A stretch of DNA of 64,000 bases from Babylonia areolata (lineage: Eukaryota; Mollusca; Gastropoda; Neogastropoda; Buccinidae): the NCBI RefSeq assembly GCF_041734735.1, contig NC_134897.1, forward strand, positions 5,247,704 to 5,311,703, read 5' to 3'. The position numbers and the translations under genes were made by a program. Of this stretch, positions 33,624-44,702 are shown one piece after another. The notes beneath the pieces were generated by a model. The model did not search any database. It had not been told where the DNA came from and worked only from the letters and a program-made list of their open reading frames with translations. Position 1 is the stretch's first letter, and every line of letters begins with the position of its first letter.

Positions 33624-34399
33624 TCACAACTCATGACAATCACGTGTGAAGTTCTGTTTTGTACATGCCCTTCCCCACTCGCTCTCCCCAGCTTGCTTGT
33701 CTTTTTGTATGTGTGACTCCCGGTTGTACGTGTTTCACGTGCAGTCGTGGAGTCATGTGTTGCTTTCCTGTCACTGCTGAACAGAGGTTCAAGCCTTTCT
33801 GTTCTGTCAATGACACATCTCAAGGCTTTTCGCCCGCGGCCTTCTTTGAGGAAGGTCGTGTCTATTAGGGTCGGGGCTTTTTGCCCAGGTGGCACCCTCA
33901 TGTGAGGATTGCTTTTCCTCCAGGTGGCCATGCTTCGATGTTCTGTGTGCTCCAGTTCAGAGGGAGTGCCATGCTGGACGTGTCTCGTCTTTGTTTTGTT
34001 TTATTTCCCAGCGTCAGGGTAGTAGTACCCGGTTGGCAGTTTGCAGCGTCCCACTTCCTGTGCCATTTGTCCTTCCATCTGTGTCGGCCGGGTAGCATTG
34101 GTGCTGCAGTTGTCTGTTGTCTGCAGTTTTCCCCACTGCCCTCTTCTCGTCAACATTCTTCAGACTTTTTTTTTCGCTGGACGGCCGTGTCTTCAACCTC
34201 TGTTTTTTTTGTCATTCTTCTGTTGTTTAAGTATATCAGTTGTTGTGGCTGGGATTGTGGTTAGTTTTATTTGGCAAGTTCTGTGTGTGATTGAATAAAT
34301 GTATGTAAACCCTGAATTATTTTAGTCTGTGTTTGTGTTGTCAGGGTGTTAGCGCTGGGTTGGGTGGGGGTTTCTAGTCCGCTCTTATAGAGCGTGACA
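33624..34399 (+). mobile_element. Probable solo LTR (776 bp)
   Basis: A 776-bp unit with short complementary ends (GTCAC at the left, GTGACA at the right). A polyadenylation signal (gaataaatg) at about 34293-34300 is followed by a GT-rich stretch, the usual R-U5 layout, and a G5 run lies on both sides that could be a target duplication. No internal region is present. The family is unknown and no second copy exists in the window. It is treated as a fossil of moderate age. Confidence 0.45.
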
Positions 34400-34415
34400 G
34401 GGGGTGAATATCTGG

Positions 34416-34453
<38 letters not shown>

Positions 34454-35724
34454 CATCACAAAACCACATAAATAAACATTACCTTCTTAGTTTAACAAAC
34501 ACTGGCAAAGTTATTAAGTGATGAATTAGTTCATATTAACTCCCTAAAAATAAATAAATAAAAACACTCATACAACTATCTAAAGGATCTGCCCCCCCAC
34601 CCCACCTACGTCCCCCCTTCCCGCTCCTATAAAGAGCCCAGTGTCCTCTCTTTACTCCTATCCCTCTCCCAAACATGAACACAGAAAAAAAAATCACACA
34701 CTTACCTACAAATTACATTACCCCTCACCTCACCGCCCTCCCCCACTACCCCCTTTCCTGCTTCCCGCTAACCCACCCGCCACACACACAACTCATGAAC
34801 ACGCGCGTGCGTGCACACACACACACACACACACACACATGCACGCACGCGCGCACGCACAGACTTGAAGCACGCACATGTCGACTCAAAACTAATCCCA
34901 AAGACCATGCTTTGCTTATGATCTGTTATCAAAAGGAAATTTAAATATTGATGTCTATTAAACATTTCTATCATTAATTTCCAGTTTATTCTTTCCCACA
35001 TTCATTGCTTCATAAAGGCCAATAAAATATCAATAATTATCAGTTCGATTTCTGTTGACAAGAGGGCTTTTGCATCGGTTACGTTGGGCTAATGGATATC
35101 GTGTTAAAATGAATATTATGATCGAATATCAGAATATGTCTGGCAGTGAAAAACGTGCGCTTCATCTTCGGTAATCTGACCAAAATATGAATAATCTGAA
35201 TCCCCTTCGCCGTTGATAAACCAATGTACTGCATTTTCAAGCCATGTGTTCTTAATCTAAACTTTGCCATTGCTTGTCTCATTCGCCTGTTCGTAATTAA
35301 TGTTAATTTTTTTTTCTGATTCGAATACGGGCTATACTTATCATTGTGTATCTCTCTGCATGCCAGTTTTGTCTTTAGCACGAAATGAACTTATCCTTAA
35401 ATTCAATTAGAAACCTCTCCTCATAACTAACACCCTGACACATCCACACTATTCCAAAACCATTGTCTGTCAGAATTTTCTTTACCATTTAATGCCAAGT
35501 TAACTTTGCCTAGTTCTGATTGCAACGACATCCCATAAGCTTGTTTACAGACTCTGTTCATTGTAACCTAACTAGTCTGAACCAATATTGCGATGCAATT
35601 TACTGCAGTTCTTATGAAAACTGGATATATTCCAATTTTTCTGTAAGCCATTTGTTTGAAGAGTACAGCGGCACATCCAGAAATCGTTTCATGGCAAAAC
35701 TATGCATGTTCTCTGTTTGCGTTG
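34400..35724. other. Gap with (TA)n, C-rich and (CA)n tracts
   Basis: (TA)n at about 34419-34451, C-rich DNA at 34590-34780 and (CA)n at 34817-34840. The remainder is AT-rich with only short frames. No exon is recognised. Confidence 0.5.
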
Positions 35725-36013
35725 TGTCTGCGGTAGTTGGAGGGGTTCGAGGGGTCTTTTCCCGGTTTTGGCACCGGGATTATGAGGGCTTTCCTGTCCA
35801 GACAGGTTTCGGGAAGATGTTTTAAGAGTTTATAATGGATCTCGTCCATTCCTGGAGAGGAATCCGTGCAGGTCTGAAGGGCAGATTTTAGTTCATTCAT
35901 AGTGAAAGGAAGGTTGTAGCTCTCTGCATTGTCGGAAGAGAAGTTGCAGGGTGTTTTTTCTTTCAGGTTTTTGGTTTTGAGAAACCGAGCAGATTTGTTG
36001 GCAGATCTAGAGT

Positions 36014-36850
36014 TCAGTTCGATTGTGGAGGCAAGCAAATTGGCAACTGCTTTCTTCTCTTGACCAGAGCGTCTGAGAGTTTAAGATGATGAAAAGTTGG
36101 GCAGACGTTTTTGCCCTTAATTATTTTTTTTTTAACCCTCCACACTTTCTTCTTGGGTGTGTTGGAGGTTAAGGAAGAGCAAAAATCTCTCCATGATTTT
36201 CTCTGGCTCTTTTTAAAAACATACCTGGTTTTCGCCCTCAGCTGTTGATGGGTTCGAATACTATCGGTCTCCGGTCTCCGAAAGACGCGTCGTTGCGCTC
36301 TCTTCCGAGACTTACGGGCCTCCCGACATTCCGCGTTGAACCAGGGCGTTCTTGGCATCTGAGACTTGGAGGTAGACGATGGGACTGCTGCTTTCGCGCA
36401 ATCTAAAACAATCTGAGTCAGAGTGTCGGCAGGGTCCTTGCTTTTTAAGACTGTTTCTTCCTGCAGCTCCGCTCTTAACTTCATGGTAAAAATTCCCCAG
36501 TCAGCTTTGTCATAGTTCAGGCGGTCCGGCAGAGAGTCACCTTCCCCATCTGTGGGGCGGAGGAAAACAGGAAAGTGGTCACTCCCGTGCAGATCGTCGT
36601 GCACTCTCCACTCGTAGTCCAGGACCAACGATGGATCGCAGACCGACAGATCTAAACACGAGAGCTTTCCAGAGGACAGATGAAGGTAAGTGGGTGACTT
36701 GTCGTTAAGACAGCACAAGTCCATATCCGAAAGGTGGTTTTCCAAAAGAAGACCTCGGGCTGATGTCACCTCACTTCCCCAGAGCGGGGAGTGGCCATTG
36801 AAGTCGCCCAACAGTAGAAACGGTCGTGGGAGCTGGTCGACCAGGTTCAT
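36014..36850 (-). pseudogene. LINE endonuclease C-terminal part and linker
   Basis: A 278-codon open stretch. It has the endonuclease catalytic Asp-x-Asn in LLLGDFNGHSPLWGS, LSCLDLSVCDPS, and the final SDHFP motif. The spacer to the RT follows (PRTPWFNAECREARKSRKRA, a typical 'PWWN..C' block). It is interrupted before the RT. It resembles the endonuclease of I-clade and Jockey LINEs more than that of E1/E2. Confidence 0.7.
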
Positions 36851-37743
36851 GAAGTCCTGCCTCAGACGAAAGGAGGAAGGTACAGAGAGCAGACAGTGAT
36901 GGTTTTCTCTAGTGTGACTCTGACTACCACCGCCTGTAAAGGGGTGCTTAAAGGAACTGTACTGTATAAAAGGGACTTACGTATAAAAAGAGCGACACCT
37001 CCCGTCAATCCCTCTTGCTTCGGTTGAGCGGGTTTAAAAATGGAGTTAAAACCAGAGAGATAAAACCTTGCCATCTCTTTGCAGAGTCTCTTGCAGCGCC
37101 AGCACTGAAGGTTTCAAGGCACGACAAAACAGCTGGAGTTCCTGGAAATTGGCGTAAAACCCACGGATGTTCCAGTGGATCACTGCCATTAAAAAGGTTT
37201 AAAAAAATAAAGCAGCAGCCTAATCCATCGCTACCCCCTGCTCCTCTGCTTGCAGTGGTTCAAGGTCGGCCAAGACCGCATATCTGTTTTTTGAACTTAA
37301 AAACTTGTCTGATTCCGACCAAGCCGGAATATCCAACACCTCGGCTCTTCCCGACCCCGCCGAGGCCGCAACACTCCCCTCCTTTCGTTTAGAGGTACGG
37401 GGGGTTTCTGGCCACTCCCACCAACCCGAGGGGCAGGCAGACGAGAGGCGGGACGAGGGGGTGGGGGGGGACGGGAGGCGGACACCGTGCCTCCGCCAGA
37501 GGCTTTCCGCTACCGCCCAGCGGTCTAGACCCTGAGGACCGCCGTACATGATGGGAAGGGGTGGACAGCGCCTCCACCCAAGGCCAACGGTTCTATCAAT
37601 GTGGGCAAGTCGTCCGTCTGCGTCCCTGTGGACGTCGTCTGGATCGCAACGTCCACCTTCCTGGTTCTGACGACAGAAGCGTAAGACGCCTTAGGCAATG
37701 CGGCTTCCACTTGTTTACGTGCCTCAAAGAAAGATATTTTCTT

Positions 37744-37962
37744 CTACGTCTTCACCTTCTGGATTTCTTTTTCTTTTTTCCAGGCGGGGCAGTCTTTAGA
37801 TGAGGACGGGTGGCCGCCTCCGCAGTTCGCACAACGGGCTGGACTGACGCATTCGCCCTGATGCGTCGCCTTTGAACAGATGCCACACGCCTCTTCCTCC
37901 TTGCAGCGGTCCCGCACGTGTCCGAATTTCTGGCACTCGAAACACCGTAGAAGGAACGGCAC
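37744..37962 (-). pseudogene. LINE ORF1 CCHC zinc-knuckle segment
   Basis: Three cysteine-rich knuckles in a row, of gag-like type, which bind element RNA in I/Jockey-group ORF1 proteins. The segment enters at CFECQKFGH without its N-terminal region, having been truncated. The lysine-rich stretch after the third knuckle (WKKEKEIQKVK) precedes a frame break. Confidence 0.65.
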
Positions 37963-39028
37963 GTACAGTCTGTGTGTCTGTATGATCATTCGTATCTGTG
38001 TTTTTATCACTGTCTTGGTGTATATAGATATACTTATATGTGTAGATCTTTTTAAAAATCATTACTATCTTTAGTAATAGTAATAGTTGTAGCAGTACGC
38101 TTTTGATATGATTTGTTCTCCAAAACCAACGCAAAAATATCATTTTTATCTTACATATCTCACATTTTTTAATATCATTTACGTCCCCATTTTTCTTGGC
38201 GGGAAGTATCTAAAATTACATCTTTTTTCCACAAATAGCTTGTTTCCCAACTAACTATAGCAAGTGTCCCCGCCAAAGCTACAGTTTCTATCATGTGGTT
38301 GACGTCGAATTAGGCTGGATCACTGTTCAATGCACAATTAAAATCGTCAAACAAGTTGGCCTGTCACATCAATTTCGCTAAATTCATTTAACTCGCCACT
38401 AAGACCTTGGAAAAATTAGATATTTTCCTTTGCTTGCAGCAAAAAATGTTTGCTAGTATCAAGAATATATACTTGTCTTTCACTACATGAATAAGCAACA
38501 TTCTTTCCCGTTCGATTATTAACTAAATTAGATTTGACTGCTGAAGTGTTTTGAGACAAAAATTACTTCCTCTACTTCTATTTGAGACTTCATTTGCAAT
38601 GATGTTCCCTCCCCATTGTTTCTCCAGTTATATCTGGGCTTAGCACTTGACATTCTTGTAAACATACTAAACCGAATTGTTGTTTCTTCGGGTAAGTGAA
38701 TAATAGCATAATTTCCTTTTGATTTTATTTTTCAGATCTCTCACATTTAATGAAACTATTTTTATACTATCCATGGAGTTGGAAGAATAATTAGCTGGTC
38801 AAGCAATCACACAACCAGTCTTTCAAATTGTCAAAACACACACAGACACGCACGCACGCACGCACGCACGCACACACACACATATATGAACTAATGATAC
38901 ATCCGTAGCATATCATATATAACATGATAAAAAAAAAGGCTGTCCATGAATGTGGTCGTCAGGGATCATAGTCAAGCACACGACGAGGTTACCGGTGTAT
39001 CCCAGACTGTCCCCTACCCCGGAAACGT
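37963..39028. other. AT-rich gap, no gene seen
   Basis: Only short frames. A CGCA/CA simple repeat lies at about 38836-38882. There is no similarity to other parts of the window that I can see. Confidence 0.45.
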
Positions 39029-39175
39029 CACCAGGGGACAATTTGACCGCTGGAAATTTCCCCCGGGGACTTTCTCTCCGTTCATAATATCCCCTGCGGA
39101 CATTTTCAGCGGCCAGACTATCACCCTTCTTGCATTTTAGCCTCGTTCTGAAATGTCCCCCCTGCCCTGAAAATC
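39029..39175 (+). repeat. Left inverted arm (~147 bp)
   Basis: The reverse complement matches 41683-41826 over nearly its full length with scattered changes. The arm itself is a chain of GGGGACA...TCCCC-type inner palindromes (for example ccaggggacaatttgaccgc). The two arms enclose about 2.5 kb and together resemble the ends of a DNA transposon or a very long inverted-repeat MITE. Confidence 0.75.
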
Positions 39176-39198
39176 CCGTGAATGTGTGTATCCCGTGA

Positions 39199-39237
<39 letters not shown>

Positions 39238-39312
39238 TCAGCAAGTGTATGTGTGTAAGTGTGTGTACCTGAAAATATTCCTTCAAATGTACATAGTTTA
39301 CAATATCGTTTG

Positions 39313-39790
39313 GGCCCTTAACTCCTTACACTCTAAGGGGGCCTGGCCACACCCAGGTCATGATTCCTGGATGCCCTAGTATTGCCGCTCTTGCTGATGA
39401 TTTCCGGGTGTTTCTTCCCCTCTGGCAGGTCAACTGTGCACTCCTAATCTTCGCACCGTCCAGCAGCCTATGCTTCCATGCTTATTACAGCCGTTCCTGT
39501 CCAGACTTTGCCTTCTGCAGAGCGGAACTCTACTGGAACTTCTGGTGGTATGGGTGCTCCTTGGACAGTGCTCACCACGTGTGCAGTTTCTTTTAGCACT
39601 TGGTTGTGCCTCCATGTGTACCGTCCTTGGCTTAACGCCGCTTTGCATGGGCAGAGGGCATGTTCCACTGTTTGCCACGGCAGAGTGGGCACGCAGGGTC
39701 ATCTGCTTTTCCCCATTTCACCAAGTTTGTATTCGAGAGAAGGAGGTCGTACACAGCTCTGAGGTGAAACATCTTTGGACATGTACGCTT
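39313..39790 (-). mobile_element. R2-type LINE fragment lacking the endonuclease
   Basis: Matches 58653-59050 at high identity: the CCHC region (pieces of a CxxCHGK...C motif with AALSQGRYTWRHNQVLK in split frames). Its left 75 bp match the 3' tail of the same family (58062-58165). The ~490 bp that encode the restriction-like endonuclease are absent. The join lies at GCCGCT, a hexamer found at both parental positions, so the copy looks like a microhomology deletion. The frames are broken. Confidence 0.75.
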
Positions 39791-40183
39791 TATTCAAGTA
39801 AATCCAAGTGATCTTTGATTTTAAATCAAGCAGCCTAACACGCTGTAACTCATGAAAAATATCCTGAATTTTGTTTCCACCTTCTTCCTTGTTTTCCGTT
39901 TATAGCCTAATTATGTGGACACAGACTTGTCCGATGACGTTATGACTCAGAGTTTGCATTCATTTCCAAAATCGGAATCGTTGAAATCATGATTGTCTCC
40001 GTTATTATGATATCCCGTAGAACAATAACTCATTTGATATTCCTGGGTTGTTGTTTTTTGTTTGTTTGTTTGTTGTTGTTGTTGTTGTTTTTTGTTGTTT
40101 TTTATTTATTCCATTGCATTTTTGTAATTGATTAAGAAAAAAAATGAGAGAGAGAGAAAGAAGTAAAAACCCGTTTTAAAAGT

Positions 40184-40259
<76 letters not shown>

Positions 40260-41682
40260 TGAATGTGTGTGTGTGCGTATGCATACGTTCGCGCGTGAAT
40301 GTGTGTATTTGCAAGTGTAATCGTGAGTAAGTACGTATAAACATAGGCATACGTGTACATGTGCTTGTGTGCATGCTTGGGCATGTGTGTGCACGTTGAC
40401 ATATTCAGTGTTTACACGATAGTGCAAACTCGTCCTTTTTCTAAAAACACGCACCAATGTTATGAATTTTACTCATTTAAAAATAATATAGCACTGAATT
40501 GTATTGCATGATTTCGAAAAAAAAAAATTTGTCATTTATTCACACTGTCACACTGCCGCATTCACTCAACTCAAGCTCACACGACAGATAGACTCGCACA
40601 CAACGTTCGCATTCTGACTCTTACCCAGGGATAAACAATATAACGACGTAAAGACACTCCTTTCTGATTATTAACAATCAAAGAAAATAACAGAAATGTT
40701 CACCACATGAAAAGTCCAATCCCAAAATCAATACTTTCTGTTCTCTCTTCGCTTCCCGTTATAGTTTTAAATCATTATGACAATTTCCATTTGTTTCTTT
40801 TCATGACCGTGTTGTCAGTTGGTGCTTCCCAAACATCTTTCGGTGGGCGATATAACAGCCAAACACCGTCCGAAAACAGGCCAGGCGCTGAGGATCCTGA
40901 AACATCCTCAGAACCTAACTGTAGTTAAATCGAACAACTAGTAAAAATAGTACTCACATGACTTGCGTCGCCATTCTCGTTTTACTGAACCAGTGTTCAG
41001 AAACGTAAATGGAAATAAAACATCGAAATTCACAAATTTAGATTAAACGATGTCATCGAATTTCTCATTACCAAACTCGAAATTACTGACTCACCAATAC
41101 TTCAAAATCAGCTTCCCTGAACATCCACAGTTCAACAAGGCTATGTTTCACATTCTCTCTCAGAATGGCAACTGTCTGTTCTATGACTCTCAGACTTCAA
41201 GGTCTGTTTTTTCCCAGGTCACTCCTGTGACCAGTTCAGCTGTGCGCAGAGAGGGAAGTGGCAAGAATTTTGGTGCGCTTCACAACAGTATCAGTATTTA
41301 CAACAACAACTCGTGAACACATAATCACCTCAGCGCGCATCACGAGCCTTCCTCCAAATATCAAGTTCAAATTAATCCAGTAACACAGCCACACCATACA
41401 GGAAATCTGACCTTTACAATAAGCACATTATGACAGCCAAGTTGGTGTCATGACACACACACACATTGCAAACGCAAGCACACACGCACGCGTGCGCGCG
41501 AGATCGCACACACACTCACGCGGGAACGCACGCACGCACACACGCACACACACACACACACACACACCACGTGCTCGTAGATGTTGCAAATGTTTTGTGG
41601 GACTGAGAAAAGCGGACAGGGAGGGGATGGGGAGGGGGGGCATTGTCGGTGGAGGGAACGTAACGGGATACAGGGAGGGGGC
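39791..41682. other. Interior between the inverted arms, mostly unassigned
   Basis: Contains TTG-rich DNA (40050-40110) and a clean (GT)n(GA)n compound microsatellite at 40181-40257. It also holds a stretch around 40800-41320 with weakly coding-like plus-strand frames, whose peptides contain SFGGRYNSQTPSENRPGAE and, in another frame, FKISFPEHPQFNKAMFHIL. A CA-rich tract lies at 41450-41567. No transposase is recognised. Confidence 0.4.
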
Positions 41683-41826
41683 ATTTTCAGGGTAGGGGGG
41701 GCATTTCAGAACGAGGCTAAATCGCAAGAAGGGCGACATTCTGGCCGCTGAAAATGTCCGCAGGGGACATTATGAACGGCGAGAAAGTCCCCGGGGGACA
41801 ATTCCAGCGGTCAAATTTTCCAGGGG
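41683..41826 (-). repeat. Right inverted arm (~144 bp)
   Basis: The partner of the arm at 39029-39175. The shared core includes catttcagaacgaggctaa, gccgctgaaaatgtccgca and agaaagtccccggggga. Differences are mostly single-base. Confidence 0.75.
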
Positions 41827-42486
41827 GCGAACAATTTGAGATACTTCACTGGCAGTTGTCAGGCATGGCGGAGTCGAGCACGTGGTCATTTGTTTGGGGA
41901 GGGAGGGGGGGAAGGCCCATCATAAACAGTTCAGTGTTCCCTCAGTGTTCTGACCACTCTCTGTCTGTCTCTGTCTCTGTCTGTCTGTCTGTCTTTCTCT
42001 CTCTCTCATTCTATCTGTCTGTCAAGTATTTCGTAAATAATTCAATAACTTGAAAAAGAAAAGAAAGAAAACGGAATAATAGATTAAGAAAAGAAGAAAG
42101 AAAGAAAAATACATGACCTAAGAACAACAACACATACTGATATTCCATTGTCTTTATGCCCAGAATGCTTGAATCCATTAAAAGGCTAATTCCAGAGGTT
42201 TGGCACTGTTGCAACACAGCCGAAAGACATTTGGCAAATACGTACAGTGTCGTCTTCGGTGATATCAGCATGTAACATCTCTGTTGAAATATACGACAAG
42301 AAAAATACAAACTCACACACGAATCTGCGTAATAATTGTGAAGAAAAAAAACGTACACCCACAGAGTATGTACAATCTTAGGCATGTGCGTGCGTGCACA
42401 CTTGCGCTCATATACACACACGTTCGCACGCATGTACAGGCACACACATGCAGATACGCGCGAGCGCGAGCGCGCGCGCGCGCGCG

Positions 42487-42528
<42 letters not shown>

Positions 42529-43166
42529 TTGCAGACAGACAGAGACAGTCGCACACACGGCACTGAGAAACAACAGTTGCACGAGAAAAAAACAGCACAC
42601 ATCCATGACATAAAAAAAAAAAAAAATTAAGCAAAAAAGCTGACCAACCCAACAAACGGGCAGAAGTTCTCCTTGAACGCCTATATCACCAGTATCTCCT
42701 CACGCAATCTGTCCGTTCAAACACTCTTTTGTCACACAAGTCATACTTTGCGCTGCTGGTGGCGTCGACTGTTCGAGAAGAACGACTGTGCACACGAGAG
42801 TGCCTGTGTGTGTCTCATTGATTTTTCAATAACGGTTAACGCAGATATAAAATCTGACACGGTCATCGAAGCAGCGGGTGCTGTCAATGTTTGTGGGTGT
42901 GCTTGTGAGTGTCTGTGTGGGTGGAGGAGAGAGAGAACGAGGAGCGAGGCGGTGGGGGGTGTGGGAGAAGGGTTTGGGAGTTTCGCAATTGTTTTGTTGT
43001 TGTTGTTGTTGGGTTTTGTTGTTGTTGTTTTGTTTGTTTGTTTGTTTGTTTTGTTTTTTTGTTTGTTTGTTTCTTTTGTTTTGTTTTTTGTTTGTTTTTT
43101 TGTTTTAGGTTGTTGCGTTGTGTATGAGTGGGGGAGGGTGGGGGCAGGAGGTGGAATGGGGCGTGC

Positions 43167-43213
<47 letters not shown>

Positions 43214-43553
43214 CCCTCTCCTGTCTGCCCCAACCCCAACCCATATTGTCCCCATTTCTATCAGGTTTCCTCCCTCACCCTGTTCTGTCCAATGATCGAT
43301 ATACATCAATGACATTGATTTTCTTGATTGATGGAGGCACGCAAAAAGCTGACTTGGTGTTGATATTTCGTGGCCTGGCTGAGTGGGGAAAGAACACATA
43401 GTCCTGTGCAACCTCTCCTGGACTGGCTGACCACGGCAATAATAAAGTATGTTGATATGGCAACGCAACAAGTTCCAACAGTCTTGTAAAAACAATCCTC
43501 CGATAAACTGTTTAAGGGAAGGAGACAGAGGGAAAGACAAAAAATAGGACAGA
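41827..43553. repeat. Low-complexity gap: CT, CA, GC-alternating, TTG/TTTG and GT tracts
   Basis: CT-rich at 41958-42010. A GCGC-alternating stretch at 42458-42487 is followed by (CA)n to 42526, a sequence able to adopt Z-DNA. TTG/TTTG-rich DNA lies at 42990-43110, and (GT)n at 43165-43211. No gene is seen, and the frames spanning these tracts are artefacts. Confidence 0.7.
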
Positions 43554-43850
43554 TGTTATAGTGTGCCAGCAGTGTCACCCCCACCACCCACACTGTCCCC
43601 TTTCCCTCCCCATCCCTTCACCCCCCCCCCCCTCCCCCCTTCCTTCTTATCTCCCTTCCTGTTCCGTACAAAGTCCAGTCTCTGAGGTCGCACCGACACC
43701 GCGCCACCCTCCCTCCTTCCCCCCACCCCCAACCCCCTTGCCCCCACTCCCTAGTCGGCAGCCTTTGGTCAGCAACGCCACGTCACCCGTCCCAGCTGTA
43801 AGAACACGTGCGGTTGTGTGAGGTCTGCCGCAATCCTGGGCCAGTTAGCT
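43554..43850 (+). mobile_element. Large LTR-like repeat, copy 3 (5' part)
   Basis: Matches 10203-10450 from TGTTATAGTGTGCCAGC through the C-rich stretch to cgtgcggttgtgtgaggtctgcc. Only the 5' end of the unit is present. Fossil, non-coding. Confidence 0.7.
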
Positions 43851-44009
43851 AAATTTGCGTTTGGTCAAAATGTCTGCAACAAAACCGTTCTTTTTACGAT
43901 AAAATAGAATAAATCATACTGATCACACTGATATAAAGTTGACCACTATAGGGGGGCGGGAACATAGGTAGATTTCGATTTTTAATGTCCAGAATCGAAT
44001 AATTTTAGT

Positions 44010-44475
44010 ACTTCTGCCTGTGTGAGAGCGCCTTACAAAGAGTCACAAGGCAAGCACAGGCGACGGCTACGCAAGCCGGTATAAGGGGTCGCCAGAGGAA
44101 AGCGTTCAGCGCGGTACAGTACATGTGACTGACTGCTGCCGCGCTGATGCTGATCTGTGAGCAGTTCACTGCGGCAGACAACTGATTCTGAACAGTAAGC
44201 TAGGAACAGAGCTCTTTGGAGTCAAAAAGAAACAAACATTTTCAATTTCATGTATTTTATACTTAAGTGGTAGAAGACGCAAATCCGCTTTTATGAATGT
44301 TTTCCAGTTTCCTACCATTCATGACATATCATAAAGAATGAAATCGGTATTATACCGACTGCAAAGGTGAATTCATGAAGGCAGCACGGGATCATTTAGT
44401 TCGTAAGTACAATTTTGTTGATATTTTACGCAATGCACAACTTGGACCGGATATACTCCATGCTCCGCTTATTAA
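44010..44475 (+). repeat. 460-bp dispersed repeat, copy 1
   Basis: Matches the reverse complement of 55490-55955 across its whole length, with conserved blocks such as ggggtcgccagaggaaagcg, tgaatgttttccagtttcct and an exact palindrome TCGGTAT-T-ATACCGA. No protein-coding signal. The boundaries and unit size suggest a non-autonomous transposon or SINE-like unit. Clear target duplications were not found by eye. Confidence 0.75.
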
Positions 44476-44579
44476 CGTGTATAATATAAATTTGCAAATG
44501 TGACTCACGAACCCTGGCGCAGTAGACGTCGATTTAGCGTGGGATATAAATAATAATCATAATGATAACAATGGATCGT

Positions 44580-44665
44580 AAATTTTATTAATGATTATGT
44601 AAAACTTTGTTGTAACACGTGTAACATTGAATCCAAGTTACCTAAACTAACTTTCCCAACACAGA
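44580..44665 (+). repeat. Short segment repeated at 47066-47150
   Basis: Similar to 47066-47150 (ttttattaatgatta ... taacatkgaaycca ... ctaaactaac). Both copies can be read in one frame giving related peptides (FINDYVK...CNIESKLPKLT and FINDYLK...CNMEPKISKLT). They flank the LTR-like copy at 44703-46990 in the same orientation. Confidence 0.5.
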
Positions 44666-44702
44666 TGTTTGAATTACTGGATTTATAATAATGATAGTAA
44701 TG

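Larger units (their letters stand above)
35725..37962 (-). mobile_element. I/Jockey-group LINE, ORF1 end to RT start
   Basis: Minus strand. ORF1 C-terminal part comes first: zinc knuckles at 37955-37800 (CFECQKFGHVRDRC, CGICSKATHQGEC, CANCGGGHPSSSKDC), then an alanine/threonine-rich tail with YASVVRTR. ORF2 starts with an APE-type endonuclease (MAVIHWNIRGFYANF at about 37188, LLLGDFNGHSPLWGS, GSDHFPVFL). RT fingers follow (SSPGMDEIHYKLLKHLP, LIIPVPKPGKDPSNPSNYRR), then the sequence stops at about 35725. Frameshifts lie near 37080 and between 36030 and 36850. Both ends are missing, including the RT palm, so this is a truncated relic and not an ordinary 5'-truncated insertion. Confidence 0.8.
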
